DNA of 64,000 bases from Paraphaeosphaeria minitans (Eukaryota; Ascomycota; Dothideomycetes; Pleosporales; Didymosphaeriaceae). The notes below the pieces were generated by a model. It saw only the letters and a list, made by a program, of their open reading frames with translations, had not been told where the DNA came from and ran no database searches. How positions within the stretch are numbered: position 1 is the first letter of the stretch; each line of letters begins with the position of its first letter. Positions 1-9,941 of the stretch are shown piece after piece. A program made the translations under genes and the position numbers. The stretch lies in contig WJXW01000007.1 in assembly GCA_015832175.1 (NCBI GenBank), forward strand, positions 1,612,001 through 1,676,000, in the 5' to 3' direction.

Positions 1-750
1 GTGTCGTCTGCTCTCGAACGGTGCTCTCCCACGTCTGGTCTAGGTCGAGAGTGAGCGGACCATCGTCTCCTTCACAATCCACCACGACGGCGATGTTCAG
101 TCCCAGCTTCGCCATCTGACTCAGGGTCAGAGCTATGCCTCCCAATGTCTCATCGTCCAATGCTTGAGGCTGCCGCAGCTTAATCAATGCCAAATGCAGC
201 GGCTCCAGATCTTTGTCATGGGGCAGCTTGTCCGGTAGCTCTTCTCGCGTGAAGATAGGATTATTCTGTACCGCCTTGGTAGGCTCGTACAAGTTGCCCA
301 GGTTGACGCCCGTCCGTCCCAGCCTCCACTCATCGTGGTGTGCCTTCTTCTCGGCCTCTGTCGTCACTTGAGGGGGTTCGATCTTTACCGGCGTCGGCTT
401 CGGGGACGGCGCCCACTGGTCGAAGTGCTTGAGGAAATTGCGCGCGTCGCGTTTGCCAGGCGACTCTTTGAGCAGGCGGGTCAGTTGGTCCCGTTCGGCG
501 CGCTGTCGCTCCTTCGCCTCGCTCCTTCTGCCATGGCGGGCCGGATCTGTTTGGTTTCGCGTAGTTGTAGAAAACGGATGTTGTCTCCCGGCACAGGCGC
601 AGCTGTTATCGCGAGGAAGGAGTGTCTATCCAAGGAGCTGGTCAGAGGTGCAACAAACAGTGGAGCTTGTGCAGCCCTTGCAGCGCATGTGAAGTTGCAA
701 CTCACAGTCTTCCAGAGCGAGCCCCTCGTCTGGGCTCTGCAACTGAACAT
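1..750 (-). CDS. ARG2: N-acetylglutamate synthase, mitochondrial (Arg2), N-terminal part; runs off the left edge
   Basis: Arg2 makes N-acetylglutamate from glutamate and acetyl-CoA in mitochondria, the first step of arginine synthesis. Exon 1 is 750-706 (15 codons, ATG at 750), the intron is 705-626 with a GTGAGT donor and TAG acceptor, and exon 2 runs from 625 past position 1. The visible 223 residues begin with an Arg/Ser/Thr-rich stretch that suits a mitochondrial presequence. They continue with the family pattern around [14 protein letters not shown] and then [14 protein letters not shown]. Next comes the start of the amino-acid-kinase-like domain, [21 protein letters not shown], leading to [10 protein letters not shown]. 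The GNAT catalytic domain lies outside the window. Family assignment rests on remembered similarity. The start and intron are inferred from phase agreement. The gene is divergent from the dehydrogenase gene at 1046, with 295 bp between the two ATGs. Confidence 0.75.
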
Positions 751-1045
751 ACTTCATGCTAAAGGCCAGCTACGAGAACGTCGGGGTGGTAAAAGCTGCT
801 TGTACAATAACCCCAGACGAGTGATTGTTCAAAACGCGTCTTCATGCATGTGCTGGCCGCCAAAATTCGGCCCGCTAATCGATAAACGTCATTAGCCGAC
901 ACCGGTCCGTTGTACAAGCGAGCATACCTAGGTCCAAATGCCATCATGATAGAGGTGACAAAGTGCACTCATATTGAACTTCCCTCAACGCTGCATGATC
1001 GACAGCAAGTTGCAAGCTGAACCAGAATAAGCAATTTGAATCATC

Positions 1046-2028
1046 ATGGCACCCACGCCGCAACTCGCATGGATCGGGCTGGGCAACATGGGAAGGGTAC
1101 GAGGGACCGAGCCATCCGATACCTAGGAACTGGGCACTGACCGTGATAGGGCATGTGCAAGAATCTCGTCGAGAAGGGAGACCTCGACAAACCCTTGATT
1201 CTCTACAACAGGACCAAAAAGCGAGCTGACGATCTTGCTGTAAGTTTGGGTGCGGATAAGACGAAAGTGGTCGACACGATCAACGATGCAGCCAAGAGCG
1301 CCGACATCATCTTCATGTGCTTGGGAGACGATGCAGCTGTCAATTCGGCCGTGGATGTCATTCTTCAAGGTGACGTGAAGGGCAAAGTAATAGTCGACGC
1401 GTCCACCGTCCACCCGAACACCACCAACGCTCTCGAGAAGCGAATCACAGAAAAAGGCGCAGAGTTCGTCGGCATGCCCGTCTTCGGAGCCCCTGCAATG
1501 GCCGATGCGGGAAGCCTCATCTGCGTCCTCGCCGGCGCTGCCACTTCCGTTGAAAAAGTGAAGCCCTTCACCAAAGGTGTAATGGGCCGCGCCGACATCG
1601 ACTACTCCGACCAACCCGCCGGCAACGCCACCCTCCTTAAAGTAATCGGCAACACCTTCATCCTCAACATGAACGAGGTCCTCTCCGAAGGCCACGTGCT
1701 CGCCGAGAAGAGCGGTCTCGGCACCCAAAACCTACACTCGTGGATCGAGACCATGTTCCCTGGGCCCTACGCTGCCTATTCGAACCGCATGCTAGCAGGC
1801 GATTACTACAAGAGAGACGAGCCACTGTTCCACGTCGACCTTGCACGCAAAGACGCAAGACACGCAATGGCCATTGCAGAAGAGGCTGGCGCGAGCGTAC
1901 CAGCGCTGAAGGTTGCCGACGCGCATCTGGCCCAAGTGAAGGAGTATCTAGGCGACAAGGGCGACATCCCCAGCATCTACGGTGCAGTCAGGCAAGAAAG
2001 CGGGTTGAAGTTTGAAAACAGGGATTGA
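1046..2028 (+). CDS. 3-hydroxyisobutyrate dehydrogenase-family (beta-hydroxyacid) NAD(P)-dependent dehydrogenase
   Basis: The protein has 309 residues. Exon 1 is 1046-1096, the intron is 1097-1149 (GTACGA donor, CTGAC branch, TAG acceptor), and exon 2 is 1150-2028. Splicing restores the N-terminal dinucleotide-binding motif GLGNMGRGMCKNL, which the intron interrupts. Also visible are the substrate-side motif FGAPAMADAGSLICVLAG and the interdomain helix GNATLLKVIGN, whose Lys181 should be the catalytic lysine of the family. This family oxidises 3-hydroxyisobutyrate, tartronate semialdehyde or related beta-hydroxyacids with NAD(P)+. The exact substrate cannot be read from sequence, and a 6-phosphogluconate-dehydrogenase-like or GLYR1-like role is possible. 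No mitochondrial presequence is evident, which argues against the classical valine-degradation enzyme and for a cytosolic paralogue. Confidence 0.88.
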
Positions 2029-2727
2029 AACGTTCCAGGCGAAATAATCTACATGTTAGCACGATCCCACGATATCGCCGCCGTGTGGTGCCTAGGATCC
2101 ACCATTTTTGACATGTCCAAGACGAAATGCTACAACATGTTGACATGATCACCCAATATCGCTGCTGCGTTGTGCCTTGGATCCGTGATTCCGATGGTGA
2201 CCTCCGTACCGGGATAGTTCTTCACCAGACTATCGTATCGTTTTTCTCGTTGCTGTGCAGCTTCACCATTGCCTCCCGCAGGTAGCTTCTTACAGAGCAG
2301 GCTACGGATGGATAGCTCAGACACGCTGAGTGTTGATTCCTGTATTGCACGAAGCCCATACTTGATCCCGAGTGAACCGGTAGTACCTACGCCTGCGACT
2401 CAATTACTTTGGCTTGGCACAACTTTTGGATCCGATGATGTATGTGACAACTTCTCCACTCAAGGAGAGGCACCTAAAGCCACAACTCAACTCCTTCTCC
2501 TTTCGGTCCTACGGCTAAGAATAGTGGCGTCCCTGCGTACGACATGTGTTGTCGAGATAGACGAAATACCTACAATGTGAATCCTGTAAAGGATATCGTG
2601 GGGTGACTTGGTATCTTTTTGATCTTCTGTTTTTACATGCGTAAATACATGCTCACTAATTTGCGTAAGAAAGTGGACGCGTCGGAATCATCTTTCATGT
2701 CGGCCGATGCGGTGAGCAATGCACCGA
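2029..2727. other. Intergenic, 0.7 kb, between convergent genes
   Basis: No gene can be supported. The stretch holds an imperfect direct repeat (2049-2184). A minus-strand open stretch at 2130-2324 reads as plausible protein near its end but has no start context or family. It may be a relic of a lost gene tail. Confidence 0.5.
2049..2184. repeat. Imperfect direct repeat, two copies of about 51 bp
   Basis: Copy A is 2049-2100 and copy B is 2135-2184. They share the order ACATGTT, GATC, ATATCG, TG..TGCC, GGATCC at the same spacing, and the differences are mostly substitutions. On the minus strand both copies can be read as similar peptides around DPRH..AAI, which hints at a duplicated coding tail. 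Confidence 0.55.
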
Positions 2728-4347
2728 TCACGCCTCCCCACGACCACCCGCCTCATGCACATACACCGACTCGCCCATAAATGGACTCTTCTCCCTAATC
2801 TTATTTCCAAAAACAAATAACACCACGGGCACGCAGCTCAGCCCCAGCGCTAGGAACCCTAGCAGCGAACTCGCCCAGTGGAACCCCAGCGTCCGATACA
2901 TGCTCTGCGTCGCAAGCGGCAGAAACGCAGCAAGGATGTTCTCCATAAAGGCGCAGGCTGCGATCGCGCTGGCGGCGTACTTGGCGTACGCATCGAGAAT
3001 GTAGGTAGTCACGGCGGTGATAGAGACGAACATGCCGAAGCCAACGAAGGCGAGGGCGATGGTGGGCACTATCCAGGGGATGGACGGATAGGACGTCCAA
3101 GCGAAGTAGAAGAGGCCGCCTGCGAGGCCTATTAACGAGGCCGGTATACTAAGGTACAAGCGGGACTCGGGGATGGGCGTGCCGGGCTTTTCCTCGTTTG
3201 TCCGCGCAGAGCGGAAGTAGAGCTCGTCCTGGCCCAGTTGTGCTACCAATCCGATGATTTCTCCTACTACGAGTGCGCTCTGGACGAGGCCTGTGCGGTA
3301 GTAATCCCAGGCGTAGAGCTCGGCGTAGACTTGCACGATGGATTGGGTAAACATGTAGGCTGTGCCAATGCAGAAGGCAGACCACATTCCGAAGGAGAAA
3401 ACTACTGCTTCCGTGCAGAGCATCCTGGTCGGGCGGATAATGGTCTCCCGCAGAATTTCGCCGAGGCTAGTGTGTTGTTTTTCTGCGTCGGCGTAGACAT
3501 TCAAGTTTTTAGTTTTGCGCAGGTGGCGGGCGCGCCGGGTGAGGATGACGTCGGGGCGAACCTCTGGTAGGCTGAAGAAAATAATGGGGAACATGGCGCT
3601 GTAAAAGGCGATCTGGGAGTAGAAGATCCTGTTATACGTTAGTGAATCTATGCCTCTTTACGAGAGGCCGTTCAATCTTACCAACGCCACGTTGTGTAGT
3701 GGACGATGGCACTTCCGATGATAGGACCCGTATTGAGTCCTGCGAGAAGACCCCAGATAAACAGCGAAGTACCGAAGCTTTTCGCTCTACCGTCTCGCCA
3801 GATGTCACTCACGATCCCACCCGTGATGTTAGCCAGCGTGGCAGAACATCCTCCAGTAAAGATTCTCGTCACAATCAGAGTTGCAAAGTTCTGCGCCACT
3901 GCTTGCGGAATCGTGAATACGATCAGTGTCGCGTATAGCATCTATGACATCGTTTAGCCTTCCCCTGAATATTCTCCACAAGACACTACTTACCATGTAG
4001 CTCCGCCTCACACCAAACCGTTCCATGAGCGGCAACCCAAGCATAGGCGCAGCTGCTCCGCTCAGCGTCCATGAAAACACTGGCCAGTATGAATGCGGAA
4101 AGCTCTCATCGCTGATGTGGAAGCTCTCGTTGATATGCTCAGCTGCACTGGTCATGGCAGTGCCGTTAATCTGAATCACAAACGTCATGAAGCAGGCAAG
4201 CAGCGTGACTCTCCATTTTTTCGCTTCAGAGAAGTTGAATGGGTTTGTGGGATCGTCGGGGCCATCCCATGTTATGGTGCCTGGGTCCGAGTCTTTCTCT
4301 GGTGCGGATTCCATCGCTGAGTTGCGCGTGTGGTTTGGAGTAGTCAT
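2728..4347 (-). CDS. MFS transporter, DHA1 (drug:H+ antiporter)-type
   Basis: Proton-coupled plasma-membrane exporter-type permease of 504 residues. Exons are 4347-3994, 3941-3682 and 3628-2728. The introns are 3993-3942 (GTAAGT...TAG) and 3681-3629 (GTAAGA...CAG), and all phases agree. The hydrophilic N-terminus ends in the motif TWDGPDDPTNPFNFSEAKKW, a hallmark of fungal DHA1 exporters. Twelve hydrophobic segments follow, with the MERFGVRRSYM loop after TM2 and a long central loop (LTRRARHLRKTKNL) between TM6 and TM7. Family members export azoles, polyamines or metabolites. The substrate here is unknown and no biosynthetic cluster lies next to it. A 1.8-kb gene-free region upstream probably holds the promoter. 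Confidence 0.88.
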
Positions 4348-6146
4348 GAAGAAGGGTGTTGATGGATGGTCTAGAAAATATACGCCTGGCGAAATGTCTC
4401 ACCTCCCGATCCACGATTGGTCCATGTGATGTTGGTCAAGGTGAAGCGCAATTGCCCGTAAGTTTCCCAAGCCTGATATCTCTTTTTGACTTCTCAGGTC
4501 CAACAGTGAAAGGCCAGGCACCAGGGCTGTCCACTGGCTCGTGCGAAGCTCTATGTAAGGCGAGTAGACCAGGCACGCATCAGCAACAAGCCTTCAAGCC
4601 CCAGTATAACGAGCAAAGTCCAGGCGAAAGAGGTGGTCATATCTGCCTGGCCACCTTACATCACTTCAGAGAACGCATTGCTAGCGCGTAGCGAAAGTCT
4701 TGTCTCCCGCGGCGGCTTGGCCGGGGAGCTTCGCTTTATTCGCGGCGAGATCCACATTGACGGAATTGCGTCTGTTCAAAGAGTTGCTGTGACGTAAAAT
4801 TCTGCGCCAAGGCCGCTTCATGCTTAGTGGTATCCGTTTCCGGGCATGCAAAGTGGTAACTGAAGCCGAGGACCGCTATGCTTGAAGTAGGTACTTGTAG
4901 GCATGGAGTGCAGGCTGTATAGTCGTGTTTACGTACGAGCGGTGAGACTTGTTGAAGGAGACTTTGTAAAGACTGTTTAATCTTGCGTATGTGGGCCGAG
5001 TTTTGAATGGCTCGGGTGCACTGCTGTTGCCTCTGGACACTGGCAGTTCAGGACAAGAGTGCTATAGGCACGGATTGAGGTATTTTATCCAGTAGTATAT
5101 GTTCCAAGTCAAGCAAGAAAGGGTTGGAAGGAATATCGTGGATGTCGTCCACGATGTCGATGACCCCTCAGATCCCACTAGCCCATCCTAGTAAAGCGCA
5201 GCTGACTAACTAGCCTCGGTTCGCAAAGGGTTTGCGCTTCCTCGCAAATCGCCACACCGCGTCTCACACCAGCGCAGCTTTGCAAGCACGTATATTCCAT
5301 GCATCAGGCTGCGATTAAGCCCATCAATCCAGGCACGAAAATACACTCGTAGAGGCTACAACAATCTGTAGCCACCGTCTCCTGCCTCGCTCAATCCGTT
5401 GCATCAATCAGCAGATTTTGAGCTGGATACACCGCTCCTCACGGGGTGGCCCGTACGAGACAAGAAGAACCCCCACTCGGCAATCTTTGAGTACGGAACC
5501 GTGCTATTTTCCTGCCGGACTTTCGTAATTATTTGTCGAGACATGCCCAATCATTTGATTTGATGTCGTCAAGCGGTGTGTGGCAATTGCGCCACTGTTG
5601 TGAGCAGACACCTTGTGTATTCATCCAACGCAGCTGTCAAGGAGTTACAAAGGCAGAAGATTGACGTTGACTGGAAGGTGTAACAATGACTGTGTACAGG
5701 GTGTAGGCTAGGCAAACTGCTGCTACTAGGGTAGTCTAGGTCTCCAGCCTGGCTCGTCCAAGCGCCGTATCAAATTCCATCACTCTTTCGCGTTGCCACA
5801 GAACGTCCTAAAGTGAAAACGACCTGGCCATGCACGCTGCAACGCCAGAAACAAATTAAGAAAAAGCAAGTGAGACTGCTTGGGTCTTCAAGTACATGTA
5901 TACAGCATCCTAGATGCGTGATTAACGGCTCTTTGATACACAGTTCCTGCTGCTATGCAGGAATGACTGCCCCCTATTCCTGCCTTTTCCGTTCGTTCCG
6001 AGAGCTCCGGGGTGACCGAGGAGATGATATGCGAGTGTGAGAGATGGGTATAGTTAATTCCGTGACGCGATGGTGACCAGATTATCACCAATTGATGACA
6101 AAAGAAACAAGAAATACAGGGTATGGAAGGTAATGCTTGTAGAGAC
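4348..6146. other. Gene-free 1.8 kb between two minus-strand genes
   Basis: This holds the promoter side of the transporter gene and the 3' flank of the SSH4-like gene. No open frame longer than about 110 codons is present, and none of those open has family features or an ATG context that can be supported. Confidence 0.5.
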
Positions 6147-7878
6147 TTATGACCGTGACTGGTTACGACTTCTCCGCGTTCGCGATGTCTCCGTAGCACT
6201 GCGAACACGAACCTGTGGGGGTTCCGGCGTGAGTGAATCCCGTACTGCAGCGGCGTAAGTAGGTATAGGTGGGCTGCCCTGTCGGACGGGTTGTGGTTGC
6301 GGAGCTTGTATAAGCGGAGTGCGTTCTTCCCAGTAGCTTTCGGCGTGACTTGCGATGCTGCTGAGGTTCGGAGAGCCTACGGGGCTTGTGTACTCGGGAG
6401 GTAAGTCTCCGGGTTGGAGGAATCCAAGACCGTGCACTGCTTCGTGTCTGGCTGCTTCTGCACTTGTGCCCTCGCCCACATCGTACTCTTCGTTCGAATC
6501 TACTAGGCTTAGCTGAGCCAAGGAGATATCGGTTGGACTACGCTGCGGACCGGGACTTGTGGGCTGGTGCCGACCGAGTCGCATCTGCTGGCTGCTTGTC
6601 CGTGCATGTCCAAATCCAGCAGATATGTAATTCCCTGCCATGCCCTCTCTTACACCTTCGCGGCCGCTGTCTAGCAGTATAGACCCTTGTTCGCTGCCGT
6701 AGGGAGGAGGGGGAGCCAAACTGCCTGTCATGGGAGCCAGGCCCCACTTCTTCACGTTAGCCTCGATGAAAACAAATCCCATCTGACCAAAGTTGACGTG
6801 CACTTGGCAGGGCCCATTGGCACCAACAGTCGGGAAGAAGTTCTGGGTCTTGAGACCGTGAGCCACGTCGTCAAGCTTCTTTCCGTTGCGCGTGAAGAAG
6901 ATGGTGCCAGTGCGAGGTCGGTAACCGACGCCGATAACATCGCCTTGCACGTAAGCAGGGCCGTAAGATGTAGGTGTGAATGGCTGGTTATGTCGCCGCG
7001 AGCCGTAGGATGTGTACGCTATGGAGTATTTGTGGAAGCCTTCTTCAGCGTCAGCAGTAGTAACATGCAGCATCTGAATGAAACGCACCGGGCAGCCTGA
7101 ATAACGGATACGGTTTTGTAGTCACACCAATGGCAAGGTTAGTGGTATCAGGCTTGTCGTAGATCTTGGCCTCCCAGTAGTAAACCTCATTCTGCTTCGG
7201 GATGGGAAGGTTGCTCTGCACGCTGCATTCCGAGTCGAAGAACTCAATCTCAGTCCGTCCTTCTACAAAGCAATTCGCGATCTCGAGCTCGGGTTCGAAT
7301 TCCCAGGCAGACACACCCTTCTCTTGGATTGCCAAGAACTGCGATAAGGAAATGTCGGTTTGGACGGATTCGGGCGGATTGGCTTGGACGAAGGCTGCAG
7401 TGTGTTAGCGGAAGCCCACGAATGCGACACAGGACCATCGTGTTTGCCTGATGACATGGGTGGACGTGCCTTTTGCCCTCAGATACTCTGTTCTTTGTAT
7501 GTCGTCCATGTCCTCGAGCGCCTCGGCCTCCTCTCTCGCAAACTGCTGCTCATCGTCGTACTCTCCCGGTCGCGATAACCTGTCCAGGAAGATGCGACCC
7601 TGCTGGGTGTATCGGAAGTAGTAGACGATGGCGGCAACGATGAGCACAAATCCCGCAGCGCCCAGGACGGAGAAGATGCCGATCATGATGCCCTTGACCG
7701 TCGATGAGAGATCGCCCATGCTACCCCGTATCCGCACGGGGTCGTGGTAGGCGTTCTGTGTGTACTCGTGGACGTGGACGTGGGCGGATTGTGTCGCGGT
7801 TTGGACAGGCGAGCTGTGGTACATGGGGTAGAGCGTCGTAGGCGGCGAGAGGGCCTGCTGGGCGTCCGGCGCCGACAT
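6147..7878 (-). CDS. SSH4: SSH4/EAR1-like Rsp5 ubiquitin-ligase adaptor (TM, SPRY domain, PY motifs)
   Basis: Ssh4 and Ear1 recruit the HECT ligase Rsp5 to endosomal and vacuolar membrane proteins for multivesicular-body sorting. The protein has 535 residues. Exons are 7878-7470, 7394-7089 and 7039-6147. It shows one transmembrane segment (about residues 62-87, GIFSVLGAAGFVLIVAAIVYY). A juxtamembrane acidic stretch is followed by the family signature TDISLSQFLAIQEKGVSAWE. The SPRY domain spans about 165-330 (YYWEAKIYDK, NLAIGVTTKPYP, FFPTVGANGPCQVHVNFGQ). Two Rsp5-binding PY motifs are visible: PPPY at 349-352 and PPEY at 452-455. The first intron (7469-7395) can be placed in phase only with a GC donor (GCACGT) and a CAG acceptor. 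It joins RAK to AFVQANPPES as in homologues. The second intron is 7088-7040 (GTGCGT...AAG). Confidence 0.88.
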
Positions 7879-9520
7879 TGTGAGTAGAGAGTATGCTGTG
7901 TTCCCGGTTGGTGCGTCCGTGAAGGGGTCTCCTCAGGCAGATGACTGGTGTGGCGGACGTGCCTGTGGAACTGCGCAGGCAGTGTCCCGGAGGACGGCTC
8001 GTGAAGGCAGCGGGGGCCAGCCAAGTGAAGCGGATGGTGACGTACAAACGCGAATGCGCCGTGCGGTGCAGTCGGGCGGTGGCGATGGCGAGCGGGCGCG
8101 ATGGCAGAGACGCAAACGACGGTGAGCGTAGCGTCGGCGGGTCGATGGGGAGGAGCTGGCGAGCAGGAGAGAGCTGTGCTGGGTGCTTGTATCGTGGTCG
8201 ACGAGCCTGAGACAGTTCGCAACGCTCGACGCTACCGGCTCTGGCCAAGCCCTCGCCACCTCCACCCAGCACGTCCATGCGACGACTAACTCCGCTTCCT
8301 TCCTGGACGCTCGCGCTCCGAGAGTCAGATGCCACCGTCCTGCGAGACACACTTCCGTCAGCCTTCTGCGCTCCTCTGCCACAGCATGTTTGGCTCTCGA
8401 GTCCCGTCGCTCTGCTGCAAAGCCGTTCTGTTGCGCAGGCGGCACATGTAGCGCGAATCCCACACGACCCAGGCCCGCCTCGCCAGCGCATTCGCTCCCC
8501 TGCATGGAGCGCGCCTTGCTGTGCGAAATCGATACCCACGTTCTTTATGTGTCCTCGAGACGGCGCGGTACAGGCCAACATGCGAAGCCAGGAGCGTTGC
8601 GACTTCTGCCCTGCGGTATGCGCCATCCAACCAGCTGCCCGGTCCCATTCAACCAGGCACCGCGTCTGCGCGCATCTGAAACGTCATGGCTGAGCGCTTA
8701 AGAAACGCCCACTGCACGGTGCTATGAATAGCGACAGCACTTCGCACGCCATCATGAGGCTTCTACTATGCTCCAACACCATGGCCTTCACGTTGTGCGA
8801 TAGGAACGTGGAAAGATTGGCATGCACCTGGACGCTCTGACAAATAGTCGCTTGTCACAGAGCACCATTGCAGTGCCCTTGCCTGCCGGTCTACAGAGTC
8901 CACCGACTATTGAATCCCGATTGAAGAAACCGGCATTGATCCGTGTGCTCTCAGAAGCTGCCAATATGGGTCAGCATTCAGAGCGTACAGATACAGGGCC
9001 GCCCATGTCGACCAACTTTCTTGATTTCAGCATTCCTCGCTCTCTCCAGTATGATAGTATGTATTCTTTGGGGCTTGTAGGTGAGCTATCCTTAAAAGTA
9101 TACGATTTTTATGTGTAATTTTATAATAGTCTATATTTAGGGCTTGTTGAGAAGCCGACTCTCGATGCTAAACACATTTTGTTTTAGACGGTAGAAGTAA
9201 GGGCAATGCTACACGCTCTCCTTTTCAGTAACAACATATATTGTCATACAACTAGCCAAACACAGAGATAGTCTCTAGGTTTTTGTAGGTAAAGGCACTA
9301 GCTAACAGGGCTACTTCTGCTATAACAACAACAGGCCGGACATCGGGCGCACGAGGTCCCGGGATGAGGGCAACGTCGTATCTAGGGAGGCAAATAAAGA
9401 GCCGAAGAAGGTCTGCGCGAAAGAAAGAACTAAGAGAGTGAGGTGGAGTGGAAGAGGATGAGGAAGCGTCTAGAGGTGGGTGATGGGGTTTCATAGCTTG
9501 CGGTTTCGCGCCAAATGCGC
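7879..9520. other. Gene-free 1.6 kb upstream of the SSH4-like gene
   Basis: The first 800 bp are GC-rich and open in several frames on both strands, which is compositional. No frame shows motifs or splice-consistent structure. From about 9050 to 9260 the sequence turns AT-rich. I see no gene. Confidence 0.5.
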
Positions 9521-9529
9521 TTTACTTTT

Positions 9530-9581
<52 letters not shown>

Positions 9582-9730
9582 TCACTCTCACTTTCACTTT
9601 CACTCTCACTTTCACTTTCACTCTCACTTTCACTTTCCCTCTCACTTTCACTTTCCCTCTCACTTTCACTTTCCCTCTCACTTTCACTTTCCCTCTCACT
9701 TTCACTTTCCCTCTCACTTTCACTTTCACC
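9521..9730. repeat. Simple-sequence array: CACTTT/CACTCT hexamers grading into an 18-bp higher-order unit
   Basis: About 210 bp of almost pure pyrimidine/A hexamers on the plus strand. The distal part (about 9625-9728) is a regular 18-bp unit CACTTTCACTTTCCCTCT. All frames on both strands are open only because the repeat lacks stops, giving Ser-Leu, Phe-Thr, Glu-Ser or Lys-Val runs. Those open frames are not genes. Confidence 0.9.
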
Positions 9731-9941
9731 CACAATCTTAAGCATTGCTAGTCATGCTATTTGAGACCGCTAAAGCTTTGGTAAGGAAACTTTCTCCCCA
9801 TCTATGCGAAATGGCAGACCCGGACATTGATTATCAATCGACGTGGTAAAGAAATCACATTACTATCTCATAACGGTCATGATTTGAATCCACCCATCCA
9901 TCCATGTCCCACTTCCTCCACCTCAGTATGCATCATGTGCC

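Noticed and set aside
1..750. Apparent frameshift in ARG2 near its N-terminus
   Set aside because: An intron at 705-626 with GTGAGT and TAG ends joins the ATG at 750 to the conserved frame, so no frameshift is needed.
7270..7300. GGTTCGAATTCC, a tRNA B-box look-alike
   Set aside because: It lies inside an exon of the SSH4-like gene, and no cloverleaf can be formed around it.
7683..8701. Overlapping open frames of 96-301 codons on both strands upstream of the SSH4-like gene
   Set aside because: GC-rich, low-stop DNA; no motifs, no splice-consistent extension, no ATG context that can be preferred.
9430..9764. Several long open frames across the hexamer array (Ser-Leu, Lys-Val, Glu-Ser, Phe-Thr repeats)
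   Set aside because: They are open only because the repeat lacks stops in every frame; no flanking coding sequence or start context.
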